A DNA stretch of 64,000 nucleotides, from positions 27,782,501 through 27,846,500 of the forward strand of contig CM027385.1 of NCBI GenBank assembly GCA_015680905.1. Direction: 5' to 3'. How positions within the stretch are numbered: position 1 is the first letter of the stretch; every line of letters begins with the position of its first letter. Below the pieces are notes generated by a model, which saw only the letters and a list, made by a program, of their open reading frames with translations, ran no database searches and was not told where the DNA came from. The position numbers were made by a program, and so were the translations under genes. This document shows positions 11,641 to 25,480 of this stretch, one piece after another. This DNA comes from Coptis chinensis. Its lineage: Eukaryota; Streptophyta; Magnoliopsida; Ranunculales; Ranunculaceae.

Positions 11641-12469
11641 GTGGTGTCATCTCAACACTACTTTGTAGAATAGCTGCGAAAACTGGAAGAACCTCAGAAA
11701 ATCTAAAATTTCTGTGATTTTTTAAAGAGGCGCGGTTTCTATCTTCTATCTTGGAGTCGGCTCTTTGGAATTTTGGAATTCTGATGTTTTAGCGCGAATT
11801 GGCTCTCTTCTTGTTGGTAGCTGATTAAATTTTCGATTTCAGTGTTTGGCGGTGGGCTCTACTTGAAGCGTGGTAGCTCTCTAGTGATTTTCAGTTCTGA
11901 TAAAAGTAGAGGCGGCTCTCGGCTTCGGCTTGAAGGCTTCGTGAGAGTCTTGAGAAATTGAGTTTCTAAGAAAAAACAAAAAAAAAAAGAAAAATTTTGG
12001 AGTGAAAAGTGAAAGATGATTGTGGGGTGTAGTGTGGGTTGTGAGTGTAGTATGATGGAAGTTTAAATAGGTTACGGGTTTCCAAAGCGAATCGGCAAGT
12101 TGCCAAATTGTTTTAAGGCCATTTTAGGAAATAGGAAAGCGCCAAACCCAAAAGCGGAACTAACCATGTCTTTGATTTCCTAACAACCACGGTATCTTTT
12201 AAACTTGGTTTAGAATAGTAACTTCTAAACTCTCCACACATATCATGCTACCGCTACAAAAATCATAGATATGCGGTATCGGCCTAATTTTCAACTTTTA
12301 CTCCAAGACAACTATCGAAGATAATCAAAATAAATTATATTAAAATAATATGAAATCAAGCAATCTAAAACAAACAACTTAATACTCAAATCTAACTACT
12401 TGAAAATAAATTCCACTAACAAAACAATAAAAACAATGTAATTAAAGGACCACAATTGATGGTGCACAC

Positions 12470-13615
12470 CTAAGTGTGAAGAAGATGGTCCACGAGATGG
12501 AGGCGGCTCGTGGTGTCGAATGGCTTGAGCCATCGGCTGCGGCGGCGGCGCTCATGCCTCTCGGATTTCGGTGAGACGGACTCATCCACGAGTGGCATCG
12601 TCGTTAGCATCTCTATCTGAACAAACGCTTTGTGCTTCCATCTCGGTCTTGAGTGCGGCATCTTGGGCTTGGTGGTTATTGTGGATAACCTCCATGTTAG
12701 ACAAGATATCATCACCGACCCTTCACGAGCATTTCAAGCGTCGATGCGAAGGTCCGTTTGCTTATTTGAAGTACAATCTGTCTATGTCTAATATCTTCCG
12801 GATCACGATAACCGCATCGCAAACCCGGTTCTGCGGCATTATCATTGGTTCTAAATTAGAAGTATGACTATCAAAATTATCCTCAACCAACCATGTCATA
12901 TCTTCCTTTTCATCATCCGACTCAACTTCGTCTCTGCGGACAGCGGCCAAGTCTTTTGAATGCATTCCTTATAAATACTTCGCATTAGAGGGCAATTTGA
13001 TCTTAATAGGACGGATCTAGCGGCGGCTCTAAATGAGAGCATAATCTTAGTGATCAATCACGGGAAGAGGCGCCGGGCTCTTTCCCTCCTCTAATCACAT
13101 TCAAAATTAAATCAAGGATGCAGAAATTATACTCCCGTTTGCAAATTCGAGGAGAGCGTCACGGACACTTGAAGTCGATGTCGGTGACTTTGTCTTTCAG
13201 GGGCGTTCTTACCAATCCAGCGGCGGCGGCCCGGTTGATTAGTTTCGAAATCGTCTGGCGCGCCAATGAGATATCGTATTGTATTCACCCTCTATGGCCG
13301 TATCTTTCATCAAAGCGAGGCTGCGGTATTCTTGGATTCTGAATGGTGCGTATCTAGGTTGGTTCGAGGGGTGATTCTAATAGCTCGACCAACAAGCTGT
13401 CACCGTAACTTCCCTCAGCGTTCTGCTATCCTAATGAAAATCCTATTTCCCTCCACTTCGTTTCTTATAAAACTGTTCCACCAAATCATAGTGGTAGAAA
13501 TCCTCGTCGAATACCACGGTCCGTTCAATTTCTCTTAAACATCTCAGCGTCATAAAATGGCTGGCTATCGGAAGCAAATGGCGTTTTTCGTGAGAATTCT
13601 CGTCGTTAGCCATTG
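12470..13615 (-). pseudogene. Athila first env-position reading frame, copy A (fossil)
   Basis: This minus-strand region is collinear with 52790-53931 (plus strand) and 26280-27440. Conserved pieces include the start of the frame, a central segment like MNDALMEGQYNT, and a C-terminal SDESERHERRR-like segment followed by a serine- and proline-rich tail. It resembles the plant transposon-associated domain often found downstream of integrase in Athila elements. It is a fossil with many breaks. Confidence 0.55.
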
Positions 13616-13619
13616 AAGT

Positions 13620-14820
13620 TATTTACTGATTTGGGGTTTGTAGATGGTGGTGGATGCGAGTTTGATGAAAACTAACCAAACCAAGCGGTGGTGGTTATGG
13701 TAGGTTATGGGCGGGTTGAAACTTCGAATTGGTTGGTGGTTTCGATGGTGGGATCGGTTGGAGATTTGGAAGATTGGTGTTGAGTTTCTATTATGGGCGT
13801 GGGTGGTGTTTCTATTTGGATATATTCTATTTTTATTATTATTATTTTTTTTTTTTTTTAAATTTGGGTTGGTAGGGTTTGGATTTATATTTTGTTTCAA
13901 GCGGTGGAGAAGATGAAGATCGCGATTGGTTTTGGAAAAAATCTTCATTATAAATGGCGAGTCGGCTCTTTGGATTTTGGACTTACAGAGTTTTGGGTCG
14001 GCTCTGATTATTTTGGCTTCGGTGATGTTTGAAGGCCCAAGCCCGATTATAGTCGTATTTTTCGACTTTTTGTCGATTTTTAAGCGCAATTTCAAACTAG
14101 ATTTCCAGCCGTTATCGGTCCGATTCTTGCGAATGAGATATGGAAATGATCAGGAGAGAATTTCCAATCAATGATCCATAAAACACTCGATTCAACCGGG
14201 GTGACGAATAAGATAGTGGAAAACGCCTCGTAGTGCGTGCATGGCGTAAGTTATCGCGAGCGAATGAACACTAAATTTGATAGCGTCAACCCAAATGAAC
14301 TATACTAATGGACCTAAACAACCACAACTAGAAAGTTCGAGCAATCGGATGGAAAGACTGATTTCCACCCCAAACAAATTTTTAACCACAAAATTTGTTT
14401 ACAAGCGTCGTCGTTTAAAGTCGATTCCCAAGACTTGTTGGATTGCTATGTCTATGATTTTTATGAATTTTAATTTATTTTTATTTGTTTACTATAAGAA
14501 ACCACGAAAAACAATAAATACATAATTCACTCCATAGAGGAACATGACTCAAAATCGAGAAAAACATCGCGAAAGTGGAAAAGCGTGAATTATGTGAGCT
14601 GTGGACTTAGGATCCGGTACTTACAGACCACACACTCCATAAGGAGGGGGGCCGGTTACCTGAATGGTGTACTTATCGGTATATGGAAATGAAAGTAAGT
14701 ACACCAAATGACAAGATCGATCCTCATAGGCGAGGGTCTGTAAAAGGACTTCCTCCACATCGAGGGGGACAAAAGTTAAGTGAAAATGTTTTAACCGTTG
14801 ACCATTAACTTGAAAGATGC
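13620..14820 (-). other. Spacer between integrase and first env-position frame, copy A
   Basis: This stretch holds no recognisable domain. It includes a G/T-rich tract with a poly-T run (13838-13859), and a segment (14520-14660) that is also present near 47290-47430 and, on the other strand, at 51860-51950, so it is a conserved non-coding landmark of the family. The long asparagine-rich frame on the minus strand here comes from low-complexity sequence. Confidence 0.5.
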
Positions 14821-17560
14821 TTGTTGTCATTGGGATTTACCAAGGTAATTGCCCCGTAAGGGGTGACTTGATAACGAGAAAAGGACCGGACCAGCGGGTT
14901 TTAGTTTCCACTGGGAAAATATGTAGGCGGGAGTTGTAAAGCAAAACCTTTTGTCCGACCACAAACTCTTTCGCAGGATATGCTTATCATGAACCGTTTC
15001 ATATTGGCTTTATAATCTTGGCGAGATCGTAAGAATCGCTGCGGATTTCTTCAAGCTCATTTAATTGTAACTGCGTTTGACACCCGCCTCATCAATATTG
15101 AAGTTAAGGCTTTTTATAGCCCGCGAGCCGCGGTGCTCTAATTGGCGGGCAAATGACATGGTTTCCCAAATACAAGTCTAAAGGGAGACATACCTATAGG
15201 AGTTTTGAAAGCAGTTCTATATGCCCATAAGGCATCCGATAGGCAGCCGACCGGTCTTTCCTATCGGGGTTTCTTGTTGTTTCTAAAATCTTTTTGATTT
15301 CCCTATTAGAAACTTCTACTTGTCCGCTAGTTTGTGGATGATAAGGAGTTGCTATTTTGTGTGTAACTCCATACTTTTTAACTAGGGATGCAACAACTCT
15401 GTTGCAAAATGTGTTCCCCATCACTAATGATGGCTTTAGGAATGCCAAACCGACTGAAAATGTATTCTTTAATAAAAATACTACGGTCTTATGGTCATTG
15501 CTCACGACAAGCTAGGGCCTCTATCCATTTAGACCGTAGTCCACGCGGCAACTAGGATATAAATATAACCGTGGGAAATAGGGAAAGGGCCCATGAAATC
15601 AATACCCCAAACATCGAAAATTTCTACTATCAAGATTGGATTTAAAGGCATCATATTGCGGCCGTGATTAAGCCCAAGTTGTTGGCAGCGAATACCGTCT
15701 TGCAATGCACTTGGGCATCCTTAAAAGGGTAGGCCAATAAAATCCACATTGAAGAACTTTAGCGGCTGTTTTCATTCGCTAAAGTGGCCACCACACTCTT
15801 TGTCATGGCGAGCGATAGGACTTCATTATATTCCCCTTTGGGGAATGCAGCGACGAATAATCGATCCGCCACAATACTTAAAAGGTAGGGCTCATCCCGA
15901 TAGTATAACTTGACTCGGCCAAGAACTTCTTACGTTCATTTCTTGACCAATTATGAGGCATAACATCAGCCGCTAAATAATTTCACGATGTCGCATACCA
16001 TGGTGATGAAAAAAATAGCATCTGGATGTTCATCGGGGAAAAGAGTCGGTATGGACTCGGAATCACTACTATCGTCATTTGTAAGTCTAGATAAGTGGTG
16101 CGGCAACTTCGTTTTCGACCCCTTTTTGTCCTTTATTTCTAATGTGAACTCTTGCGGGGGAGGAGAAGAATCCATCGGATTAATCTACGCTTAGCATCCT
16201 TCTTTGCAAGAAGGTACCTAAAGAGCTGCATGGTCGTGTAAACTAAAGTTTTAGAACCAACCAAATAAGGGCGAAATTTATCTAAAGCATAAATGGCGAC
16301 TAAAATTCTTTTCAGTAGTTGTATAATTCCGTTGAGCATCGTTTAAAGTTTTACTAGCATAATAAATAGCGATGGACTTATTATCTAGTTTACGTCCTAA
16401 AACGACACCAAGCTGCATAGTCACTAGCATCACACATGAGTTGAATGGTTTAGACCAATCGGGGAGGTGTATAATAGGTGCGATGGTTAGAGGGACTTTT
16501 AAGGTTTCAAAAGCCTGTTTCTGATTAAAATTAAAATCAAAGATGGCATCTTTCAAAAGGAGGTTAGTTAAAGGCCTAGCTATTTTGAAAAATCCTTGAT
16601 GAAGCGCCTATAAAACCACTGCATGGCCTAGAAAGGCTCTAATCTCGCGGGCCGGTCCGTGGTTTAGGTAGAATTAAGCTATCTTATCTAGTTTGGCTTT
16701 ATCTGCTTGATGCCATCACTAGATACAATATGACCTAATACTATGCCCTTTTTGACCATGAAATGACACTTTTCCCAATTTAAAAGCGAGGCTCTTTTCT
16801 TCACACCGTGTCAAAACCTTAGGCGGGTTAGACAAGCGATCGTGAAGGAGTCTCCATAGATAGAAAAATCATCCATGAAAACTTCCATAAAAGCTCTACC
16901 ATGTCACTAAATATATGAAGCATACCATTTGGAAGGTTCGGGGAGCATTACAAAGGCCAAAAGGCATTCGTTTATAGGCATATGTTAGAAGGGACATGTG
17001 AAAGTTAATCTTTTCTTGGTCATCAATATCAATAATAATCTGAAAATAGCGAGTAGCCATCGAGGGAAACAATAAAAGGCATGACCCGGCTAGGCGTTCT
17101 AGCATCGATCTATAAATGGTAAAGGAAAGTGATCTTTTCGTGTCATAGCATTTAAGCGTCGTAATCAATCTGATTCTCCATTTCATAGGACCTTGGTGAC
17201 AACATAGTCACCGCTTCCGTTCGATACCATGGTAATTCCGACTTCTTAGGAACTACATGAATGGGACTTACCCATTAAGCTATCGGAGATTGGGTATATA
17301 ATACCCGCATCCGATGTCATAAGACTTCTTCCCTAACCACCTCTTTCATGGCGGGGTTCAAGCGCGGCCGAGGTTAGCGAAGTCTTGGCGTTATCCTCAA
17401 ATGTATCACGATGAGTGCGGACATTAGAATTCGATGCCCTTAATGTCGACTAAGGACCAACCAATCGCGGACCGATGTTCCCTAATCACCCTTATTAAAG
17501 ATGTCTCTTCATCTTTAGATAACAAAGAAGATATAATTACGGATGACTACCATCGGATCA
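14820..17560 (-). pseudogene. Athila pol block (RT, RNase H, integrase), copy A (fossil)
   Basis: Minus-strand pieces carry diagnostic motifs. The RT has YAYKRMPFGLCNAPRTFQ (near 16900-17000). RNase H has ASKTLNDAQRNY near 16290-16550. The integrase core has [20 protein letters not shown] near 15300-15370. The integrase sequence is the Athila form. Together these copy the RNA genome into DNA and insert it, in an intact element. The block is split into many short frames and is a fossil. Confidence 0.8.
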
Positions 17561-17899
17561 AGTTAATATATATTTTAATTCGGGGAAGAGGTTTAAGCAC
17601 TTGGGGGTGGGTGGAAAATCAATAGATATTTCGTCCGGGTCCTCATTTTGCATAATGAATACACCTTTCGGTAGCAAGTCTTCATAATCGGTGTATGGAG
17701 CAACCGGCGGGTCTACAATTGGTGTGGACTCTAGGATGGTGTTGACTTCCTCTAAGTAGGAGTCATTTACAAAATCGAAGTTCAAAGAAAGGAATTTGTA
17801 CATATTGTTTTCGGGGAAGCGTGTTGTTAAAATAATCTTGAGCTAAACTCTCGATCATGCTAACCTCCCCATCTATAGGCGAATCGGTAGCTGTTTCAT

Positions 17900-20290
17900 C
17901 ATTTTAAAACATTTACCTCGGCGGAAAAGATGGCCAAAAGATAAGGACATCTTTCCATAGCGACAATTTATAAAGTGCATTGGCGGTTGCCAAGAAGGCG
18001 TCTAAGATGATGATGATGCAGTCATTAGCGACTTACGTATCGAGGATAACAAAATCGGCGGGATAGTAGAAATCGAACCTTAACAAACGCGTTTTCCACT
18101 ACACCTTTAGGATACTTAATTGACTTTGTCGCTAATTGCAGCGTTATTTTTGTAGGTTGCATTTCCTGTAGACCTATTTGTTTATACAAGTATCACGGGG
18201 AGTAAGTTAACACTTCGCCCCAGGTCTAATAAAGCGGTCGTCGTGTGGGAATCTCTAAGGTGCATTTTCTGATGGGGCGACCCGGGGTCCTTGTACTTAA
18301 CAATTCCATTATTTTTCGGATAAAGTTGGGAGCTGTTTGGTTAAAAGCGTCTTTGGGTATGTTAGTCTTTACGCCTAGTAGTGCACAACTCTTTAAGAAA
18401 CTTAAGCGTGGTTAGGAAGCTTTTTAATAGCCGAGAAAAGGGAGGTTTATCGTTAGATTCTTGAAAGCGTTCCTAATTTCCTCAAAGTTTGTATCCCTAG
18501 TTAGCATGGCTAATTTTTTTGAGGAGCGGTGGTTTAAGCTCTATATTTAAGCATATGGCTCTACTGGCTGTGTAACCTTGGCTTTTCGGTTTCTTTGGTT
18601 GTGGTTTAAGCTGGTACCTCTACCGTGGTAGGCTCCTCGGTTTCTATTCGGTATCTAGTTAGATATCGGTGTAGAATCTTGATGGGGTAACTATAGGGCG
18701 ATTACTTTGTTATCAACCACTCTTCGGAGCGGAGTGGTGATGGCATTTAGGTCACCCTACGATTGTAGTTTCCGTACTAAATTACCGTTTACCTCAAAGG
18801 CTGTGTTTTCTTTGTTTTAGGGTTTGGTATAGCTTGACACGGAAACCGCCTTTTGGTTGGAGCTTTCTCTTGGGCTAAGCTGTTGTATGCCCTGATTTAT
18901 TGATTGTAAGATCGTTTCGTTTGATTTAGTCATTGATTGGAAAAGTTGTTGGGTAACTTTTGTATAAAGGCGTCGATCTGATCCGGTTGTGTAGGTGTAG
19001 TAGTCGCGGTGGATGTGCATTTGGAACTATCTCGTTGATTATTTATGGGTGGGTTGTGATAGTTATTATTATTAGCGGAGCGATACCTCTATTGGTATTA
19101 TAATTATTATAATTATTTTGACCTTGTGCTTGACCTTGCCTAGGTTAAGCTTGGTTGTTATAATTATTATAATTCCCTTGACTTTTGTCCTTGTCCTTGC
19201 CTAAGTGGAGCTTGGTTATAATTGTTTGCTTGCCTAGCGTTTTGATTATTGTACCACGGAGGTGTTACTTGTTGATTATTTCTCATTTGAAGTTGGGATG
19301 TTGTCTCGAGGCGTTAGGAATAGGATAGTTATTAATAGAGTAAACATTATCTTGCTTTCGGTGGTTGTTGTTCATAAGCTAGAGGACAATAATTGTCGGA
19401 GTGCTCGGACTCAAACAGAAATTACATGGGTTGGAGTTTACATTCATGAGCCGGGGATAGGCTTTTGTTGAGCGAAATAGCCTCACTTTTTAGTTAGAGA
19501 TTGAGTAAATTTTTAAGTTACGGATGGGTTTTATTCTCAAATATGCGTGACCTTTCTTGTTGAAGAAGAACTAGGCGGGCCGGGGGATATCATCACTCCC
19601 CAATTATTATTCCGTTTAGTTTGGTCTTCTAAAATTTGTAAGCCTCAGTGGCTCCTTTACTTAGGAAACTACCCCGGTCATTATGTCAAGGACTTCTTTA
19701 TGGTGATGTTGAAGTCCTTTGAAAAGGTACGAACTAGCGTGTCTTTTGCTAGGTTATGGTGTGGACACTCTATAAGGAGATCGGTGAAAGCGATTCCATG
19801 CCTCGAGAAAATGATTCATGAGGGTTACGCCGGAAGAAATGAATCTTGGAAAGCATTTCATCCGTCTTTAGGGGTGGGTAAAAATGTTCCATAAACGGTG
19901 AACAAGTTTAGCCCACGAGTCCTGCAGAATTAAGCGCAGGCAGTTAACCAAGGGCCGCCTTATAAACTAATGTGAAAGGAAATACCCTTAGTTTAATCTT
20001 AAAGGTACCAACCGTAGGATGGTGGAATGTTATGAGACTTGTTCAATCCCTCGCGTGTGTTGGTAGGGTTTTCATGGTCTAGACCATGGAAAAGCGGGTG
20101 CAATTAAATATGTTTGGGGGATTCGAAAATCCCCGTTGGGTCTGCTAGAGCGATGCAAGACTTAGGGCTATCGCTCAAAGCTTTGTAGAAGTCGGAGAGA
20201 GGAGTCTCTCTTTCTTGACCATTATGTCGGGTATGGTGTGTGTGATAGTAGTTAGGTGTGTCGTGGGTGGTGTACTAGATAGACTTGTTT
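17900..20290 (-). pseudogene. Athila gag and protease block, copy A (fossil)
   Basis: The region is collinear with the better preserved gag-protease at 48230-50507. It contains the capsid segment, a low-complexity tail rich in Asn, Gln, Tyr and Gly (19030-19260) and the aspartic-protease segment. Gag would form the virus-like particle and protease would process it. It is broken into many short frames. Confidence 0.7.
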
Positions 20291-20887
20291 GTTGTGGTGT
20301 AATTCGTTTGTTGTTTTGTTCGACCGGACCTTAATCTCATGCAAGACTAAGTTAAGCTTAACTAAACATGCAACACTCAAACAATTACGATATACTAGTA
20401 TAAAACCTCTAGCTGGAAAATCACGAGGTATGGAAGAAAGGAATACGATAAGCGTCCTTTGCCCGGCTTATGAATAGCGTCTTGTTATGGCGTGTTGGTG
20501 TAATAAGAGATTAGAACAACTGAAAAACTTGACAATTCGAAGTTTAAATCAAAGCTGTGGAAATCACGGAATTTTGAGAGAGGAGAGGCGGCCTTCTATC
20601 TCGAAGCGTGGCTCTCAAGGCAAAGGCAAAGTCGAGCTCGATAAGATAAGCGAATTCAGCGCTCTCTTTGAAGCGAGTGGCTTCGGTGTATAAGCGAAGT
20701 CGATAAGATAAGCGGGTTGCGCTCTCTTTAAGCCTTGGCCTTCAGTCGTTTTTCGCGGAATTTTTCCAAAACTGAAGCGGCAACCCGGTATGAATCAAAC
20801 AAGGGTGGGTGGGTGAAATGGGACTTAAAATAACTAATTATATTATGAAAACAATGCTAAAGTGCAACTAAGATGGATGGGGCCATT
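20291..20887 (-). other. Leader and primer-binding site, copy A
   Basis: The minus-strand primer-binding site lies at 20872-20885, directly inside the 5' LTR (TTATCA then AATGGC). The better copies read TGGCGCCG, a class usually assigned to tRNA-Asp. The leader carries the conserved run ACCCACCCACCC and GC-rich repeats like those at 50695-50880, here much altered. Confidence 0.6.
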
Positions 20888-22780
20888 TGATAAATGTAAA
20901 ATGAATAGTTTACCTACTGAAATGAACGATGAATCAAAGCGTAAGTAAACTAAACTTATACTTTTACGTGTCTATTATCAAAGCTTCTACTCTCAATGCG
21001 GTGCACTAAATGGAGTCTGAAGTTAGTTCCCTCCTAGTTCCCTAGCATGGATTGTTTTCTAAGTCTAACTAAGTAACTCTTAAGTCAATGAGAGCTTTCT
21101 GAAATATTATACTCGATACTTAATTAAGATGATTACTAGAAATTAACTACAAATGCTATGGAAATACTATTGTTTGACTCTAGATAAAGGAATTAGAGGG
21201 GAATTGAATCCACCTCGAATCAACTTAATGACCTAGTACAGATTGTGGTATCTCGATTCTTACGTTTTCGCGGCAAGAATTCGAGTCTAATCCCTAGTGT
21301 TCATGGCATTTCTACCAAGTACTAACTAGCATGTGAGATTAAGCCCACCCATTCTCATGGTAGCGACCTTCTAGAGTGGAATAGATGCTTCTGGCGTTTC
21401 TATACTAAACAACTAAGGTTTCATCAAGGCTTCATCAACCCCTCTAATGGAGGTTTAGCCTTGAGTCATCAATCTAACATTTACCATTGAATCTAAACTA
21501 AACATAATGTGAGAAATTGAGAATTACTTAATTTAGCAATAATGAATCTAATTTAATGGTTTGGAATAAAACAATGACAAAATTGAATTTAGATCTAAAA
21601 TGGAAATGACAAATTCGAACTTGATAAAAATACTACTTTATTTATCTAATCAATCAAGAACAATGATTCAAGGATTTAATCTAAAACAAAATTTAAATGG
21701 AACTAAAACTTAATTTAATTAATAAAACTAGATCTATAATTCTATATCTTAATTTAGGTCTAACTAGCTACCATTAACAAAGAGCTAAGCTTTTGTTTTA
21801 TACATCAGATCAAAATTCGTGCATGGGCTTGGAGCCATGGGTTGGGCGGAGAATCGGGCCCGAAACCCAGTCTTCGATCCAAAAGGCCTCTTCAGCTGCA
21901 GTTGGCTTCCACAGACTTTTCGTCCACTTCTGCTCCTCTGATTGGGTCAAGGCTTGGACCATTGCAAAGCTCTTTCGAGCGGTCGTTTTGACATAAGGTA
22001 GGCCTCAATCAGAGTGTCTGAGTCAAAAGATATGGCATGGAGGAAGTTCTGGCGACTTTTTGCTCCTTTATCTCGCTAAAAGTGGCACATTTAGCATAAT
22101 GGACTTTGAAGCTGAAATGCATAAAAACACGTAATACTTAATTTAGCAATAATGAATCTAATTTAATGGGAATAAAACAATGACAAAATTGAATTTAGAT
22201 CTAAAATGGAAATGACAAATTCGAACTTGATAAAAATACTACTTTATTTATCACAATCTATCAAAAGCAATGATTGAGGACTTAATCTAAAACAAAATTT
22301 AAATGGAACTAAAACTTAATTTAATTAATAAAACTAGATCTATAATTCTATATCTTAATTTAGGTCTAACTAACTACCATTAACAAAGAGCTAAGCTTTT
22401 GTTTTTATACATCGGATCAAAATTCGTGCATGGGCTTGGAACCCATGGGTTGGAGCGAGATCGGGCCGAAAACCCGATTCTTCAGATCAAAAGGCCCTCT
22501 TCGGTGTAGTTAGCTTCCAGGACTTTTTATTCCCTGCTCTCCTCGTTTGGATTGAGGCTTGGACCATTGCAAAGCTCTTTCCAAAGATATGGCATTCCGG
22601 AAGTTCTCAAAGATTTTGACTTTATCCTTTATCCAGCTAAAGTGGCACATTTATAATGGACTTTGAAGCACGAAATGCATAAAAAGCGTAATCGATATTA
22701 ACTCTTACTTATTATTCACATAATTGGTCTAACAGTTATGATTATTAAGGGGTTAAAACTCACGGTTTGGGCTCTTATCA
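20888..22780 (-). repeat. Athila LTR 2, shared middle LTR with internal duplication
   Basis: It starts TGATAAATGTAAAATG and ends GGGCTCTTATCA. It serves as 5' LTR of copy A and 3' LTR of copy B. At about 1.9 kb it is some 550 bp longer than LTRs 1 and 3, because the segment 21526-22135 is repeated in tandem at 22136-22690 (from ACTTAATTTAGCAATAATG to GCATAAAAA). Confidence 0.85.
21526..22690. repeat. Tandem partial duplication inside middle LTR
   Basis: Two units of about 0.6 kb in direct repeat; each holds the TATA region and the GGGCTTGG-rich segment. The second unit is more diverged than the first from LTRs 1 and 3. It is seen only in this LTR. Confidence 0.8.
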
Positions 22781-24599
22781 AAACCACCCCAAAAGCGACA
22801 TTTTCTTGTCACCAAAAATATGAAATTAGAATAAGTGACCAAAATGGAGTTCTACCTAATCTCGTTTTTTGAGTGCGATTGCATTGACCATATGCAACAA
22901 GGCCTTAAAACCACTAGGAATTCCCTAGTGGAATGAGTTATAACCCTCGTGAGAGTTTTTCGATGAAAGGTACTCACAAACTTCATCATCTTCAGCGACT
23001 AAGAAATAAAACTATTGTTTTCTCCTTCGTAATCTCGACTATCTATACATCTCTATAGCAATTACATAAGAATAGCGGTAAAAACCTAAAGTTAATATAT
23101 GCATAATAATCAATCATCTACAATAAACATATAACAATGAGTAATACTATATGAAATGTTTTAGCGAGGTTTTGTTTAGGAAACTTCGGAATAGCGTCTT
23201 TTAAGTAGGTCCTCACATAAATGTCAAAGACAAAAACCACTCTGATTTTTCCCTCAAGTTTCGCTACTCCGGTGTCGCGGTGGGCACACTTTACCTTAAT
23301 CTCAATGACAACAAAGGAAGCGAGGTCGATCAAACACATCTGCTTACTATCCTTTGCTAACTTTATTCCTAATTGGGCTAGAAGGTCTTTATTAGGTGTT
23401 GCGAGGGATTAGGAGATGGTTTAAGAAGGAAGGGGAAATGGATATTCTAGAGAACAAGTCTGAGATAATAGAGTCTTCATATTATGTAACTAGAAAACCT
23501 TGTTATTTACTTTTTGCTTCTACACTTTGTTTCCATCTTAGCCCGTATTTTTTTTTCTTTGGCCTTTGACTCTATTTTATTCTATTTTTTTTTAGTTTTT
23601 TTTTATTTTTTTTTTTTTTTTTTTCTTTTTGGATGGAAACTTCTTTTTTCTTTATTTTTGAAACAACTAACTAATTTTTGTTTACGAGGTTTTCTCTTCT
23701 TCTTTCTTCCTCATTCTATTCTCAGACTTATTCTAAATTGGGTAGGTTGATTTTTTATTTTGTTTTGTTTTGTAACGGGGTAAAGGAATTGTGGTTTTAT
23801 GGAAGGCTAAAGAAAGGGCTCGAGTGGCGACTAAGCGGAAAATAATTCATAGGTTTGAATTTACGGCTATATCGATCAAAGGCCTAAATTCTCAGCTTAG
23901 GATATGGTTTAGTGATCAAGCAAAGTGGGCGTGTGATTTCTCTATCCAGTTTTTTACTTCTCCCTTTTGTGTCATTTTCTCAAATGTTTAAGCTCATATA
24001 AGGCTTTAGGCTATATTCTCCACGAGGATTTGTAGAATAAGTACTCTAGCCTAGAAGAATTACGCTAGCAACAATCATAGATACTCATGTAATAAATTTA
24101 TAGATAGATGCAAGATTATTACCTACATATTAACCTAAGTTTCTAACAATTATTACGATGCGCTTGACTCATTGAGACTTCTAGATTGTTAAAAGCATGG
24201 AGAAAAGAAAACAATACCAATATTCTAAGTGTATAGCATACTTTTTTATTTATATTTTTGAATTTTTGAAATTTTTAACTAGAAAACAAGTGCATATTAT
24301 ACATATCTATATCTAACAGGATGTCTTAATTACGATGTTTCTATGCCCCAAACAAAAAGCATGCTTTGTCTCAAAGCGTTTAAATAAAGAGGGTGGGAAA
24401 AATACCATTGAAGCAGCGGAAATTCGGAAACATCTGCAAAACAATGTTAGAGCGTACTAATATAGGAAATAAAAGCGGCATGACAACTATAAAGAGTTCC
24501 ACCCATTATGGGGTTATGAATTAAATTGCTTGGGACATAGCGGATACTAACTTAACTAAAACTTACTTGCACCCCGGCATTTTTTCGTCATCCTCCTCT

Positions 24600-25480
24600 T
24601 CTATAAGAGGTTCTTTGCATCATCTGCCATGCCATAACAACTTGCCGCGCCTTCGTCGTGTATCATCAACTAATGCTAACCCTCTCTAGTGTTATTTGGT
24701 GCGATGGGGTGTAAAGCAACCAAATGTGGTTGCACCTGCCATCCGACCAAGTCATGGCTCGAATGATCTTACCACCGCGATTGGTAGGTCTCGTGATTTC
24801 GACCCTTTTCAATCGGTAATGCGTTAGAATGCGAGGAATCTGGGTAGGCAAAGCGTAAAGGCGACAAACCAAGGCAGGCATAAGAAGGTACTTATGCCTC
24901 GAGGTATGGGCTCCGGCTTCCAGTAGCAACTAAAGCTTCGGGAATGTCATACCGGCGGCGTCCATCGGCTAAAGCAAAGGAAAGCGTCACCCGGCGGTAT
25001 TATTGGCGAAGCTGCCGTTCCTAGAATGTTCATCATGATGAACAACATGGTTAATGCCTACATTCGGTGATAGGCTACTCGGCGATGTTATATTGGTCTT
25101 GGTCCATGATCGAAATACCCTCCCCCCGTAATACTCATGGAAATAGGCATATTCATATAGGTATGAGGTTATCTGTCATATATCCCCGTGTGCATAGGAA
25201 TTAGAGGGTAATGGCAATCCGAAACCAAAGCTATCAAGTGTTTATTGAATTCCATAGGTTATTTTACCATCAATAGTAAGGGGAAAATTTTGTTCTCCTT
25301 CTTGGGTACAAAAAAAGTAATATTATTATAGAAGAATTCCGTTAGCTTAGGTGAAAAAGAATCGTCATCACTCGCGGAAGATGCAGCCATCCTAATTGCA
25401 AGATCCATTTCGCGTGAGCGATGCTCCATAGGTATAAGTTCCCATCAAGTCTTCAAAAGACTGTTCGGGGAATGACTATA
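24600..25480 (-). pseudogene. Athila second env-position reading frame, copy B (fossil)
   Basis: Collinear with 10760-11640 and with the longer preserved frame at 54919-55734. A minus-strand piece near 24666-24929 includes HKYLLMPALVCR, matching HEYLLMPILICR of that frame. It is broken in several places. Confidence 0.6.

Larger units (their letters stand above)
8942..20887 (-). mobile_element. Athila internal region, copy A
   Basis: Order in element sense (right to left): primer-binding site, leader, gag, protease, RT, RNase H, integrase, a spacer, two env-position reading frames, a 3' untranslated region of about 1.8 kb with a long poly-T tract (9747-9781), and the polypurine tract. The layout and the integrase and gag sequences place it in the Athila lineage of Ty3/Gypsy. 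It is a near copy of 22781-34733. No frame is whole; there are dozens of breaks, some of which may be consensus errors. Confidence 0.8.

Noticed and set aside
13619-14095. 158-codon Asn/Lys-rich minus-strand frame
   Set aside because: Composition follows low-complexity sequence and a poly-T run; the equivalent region in copy B does not keep this frame.
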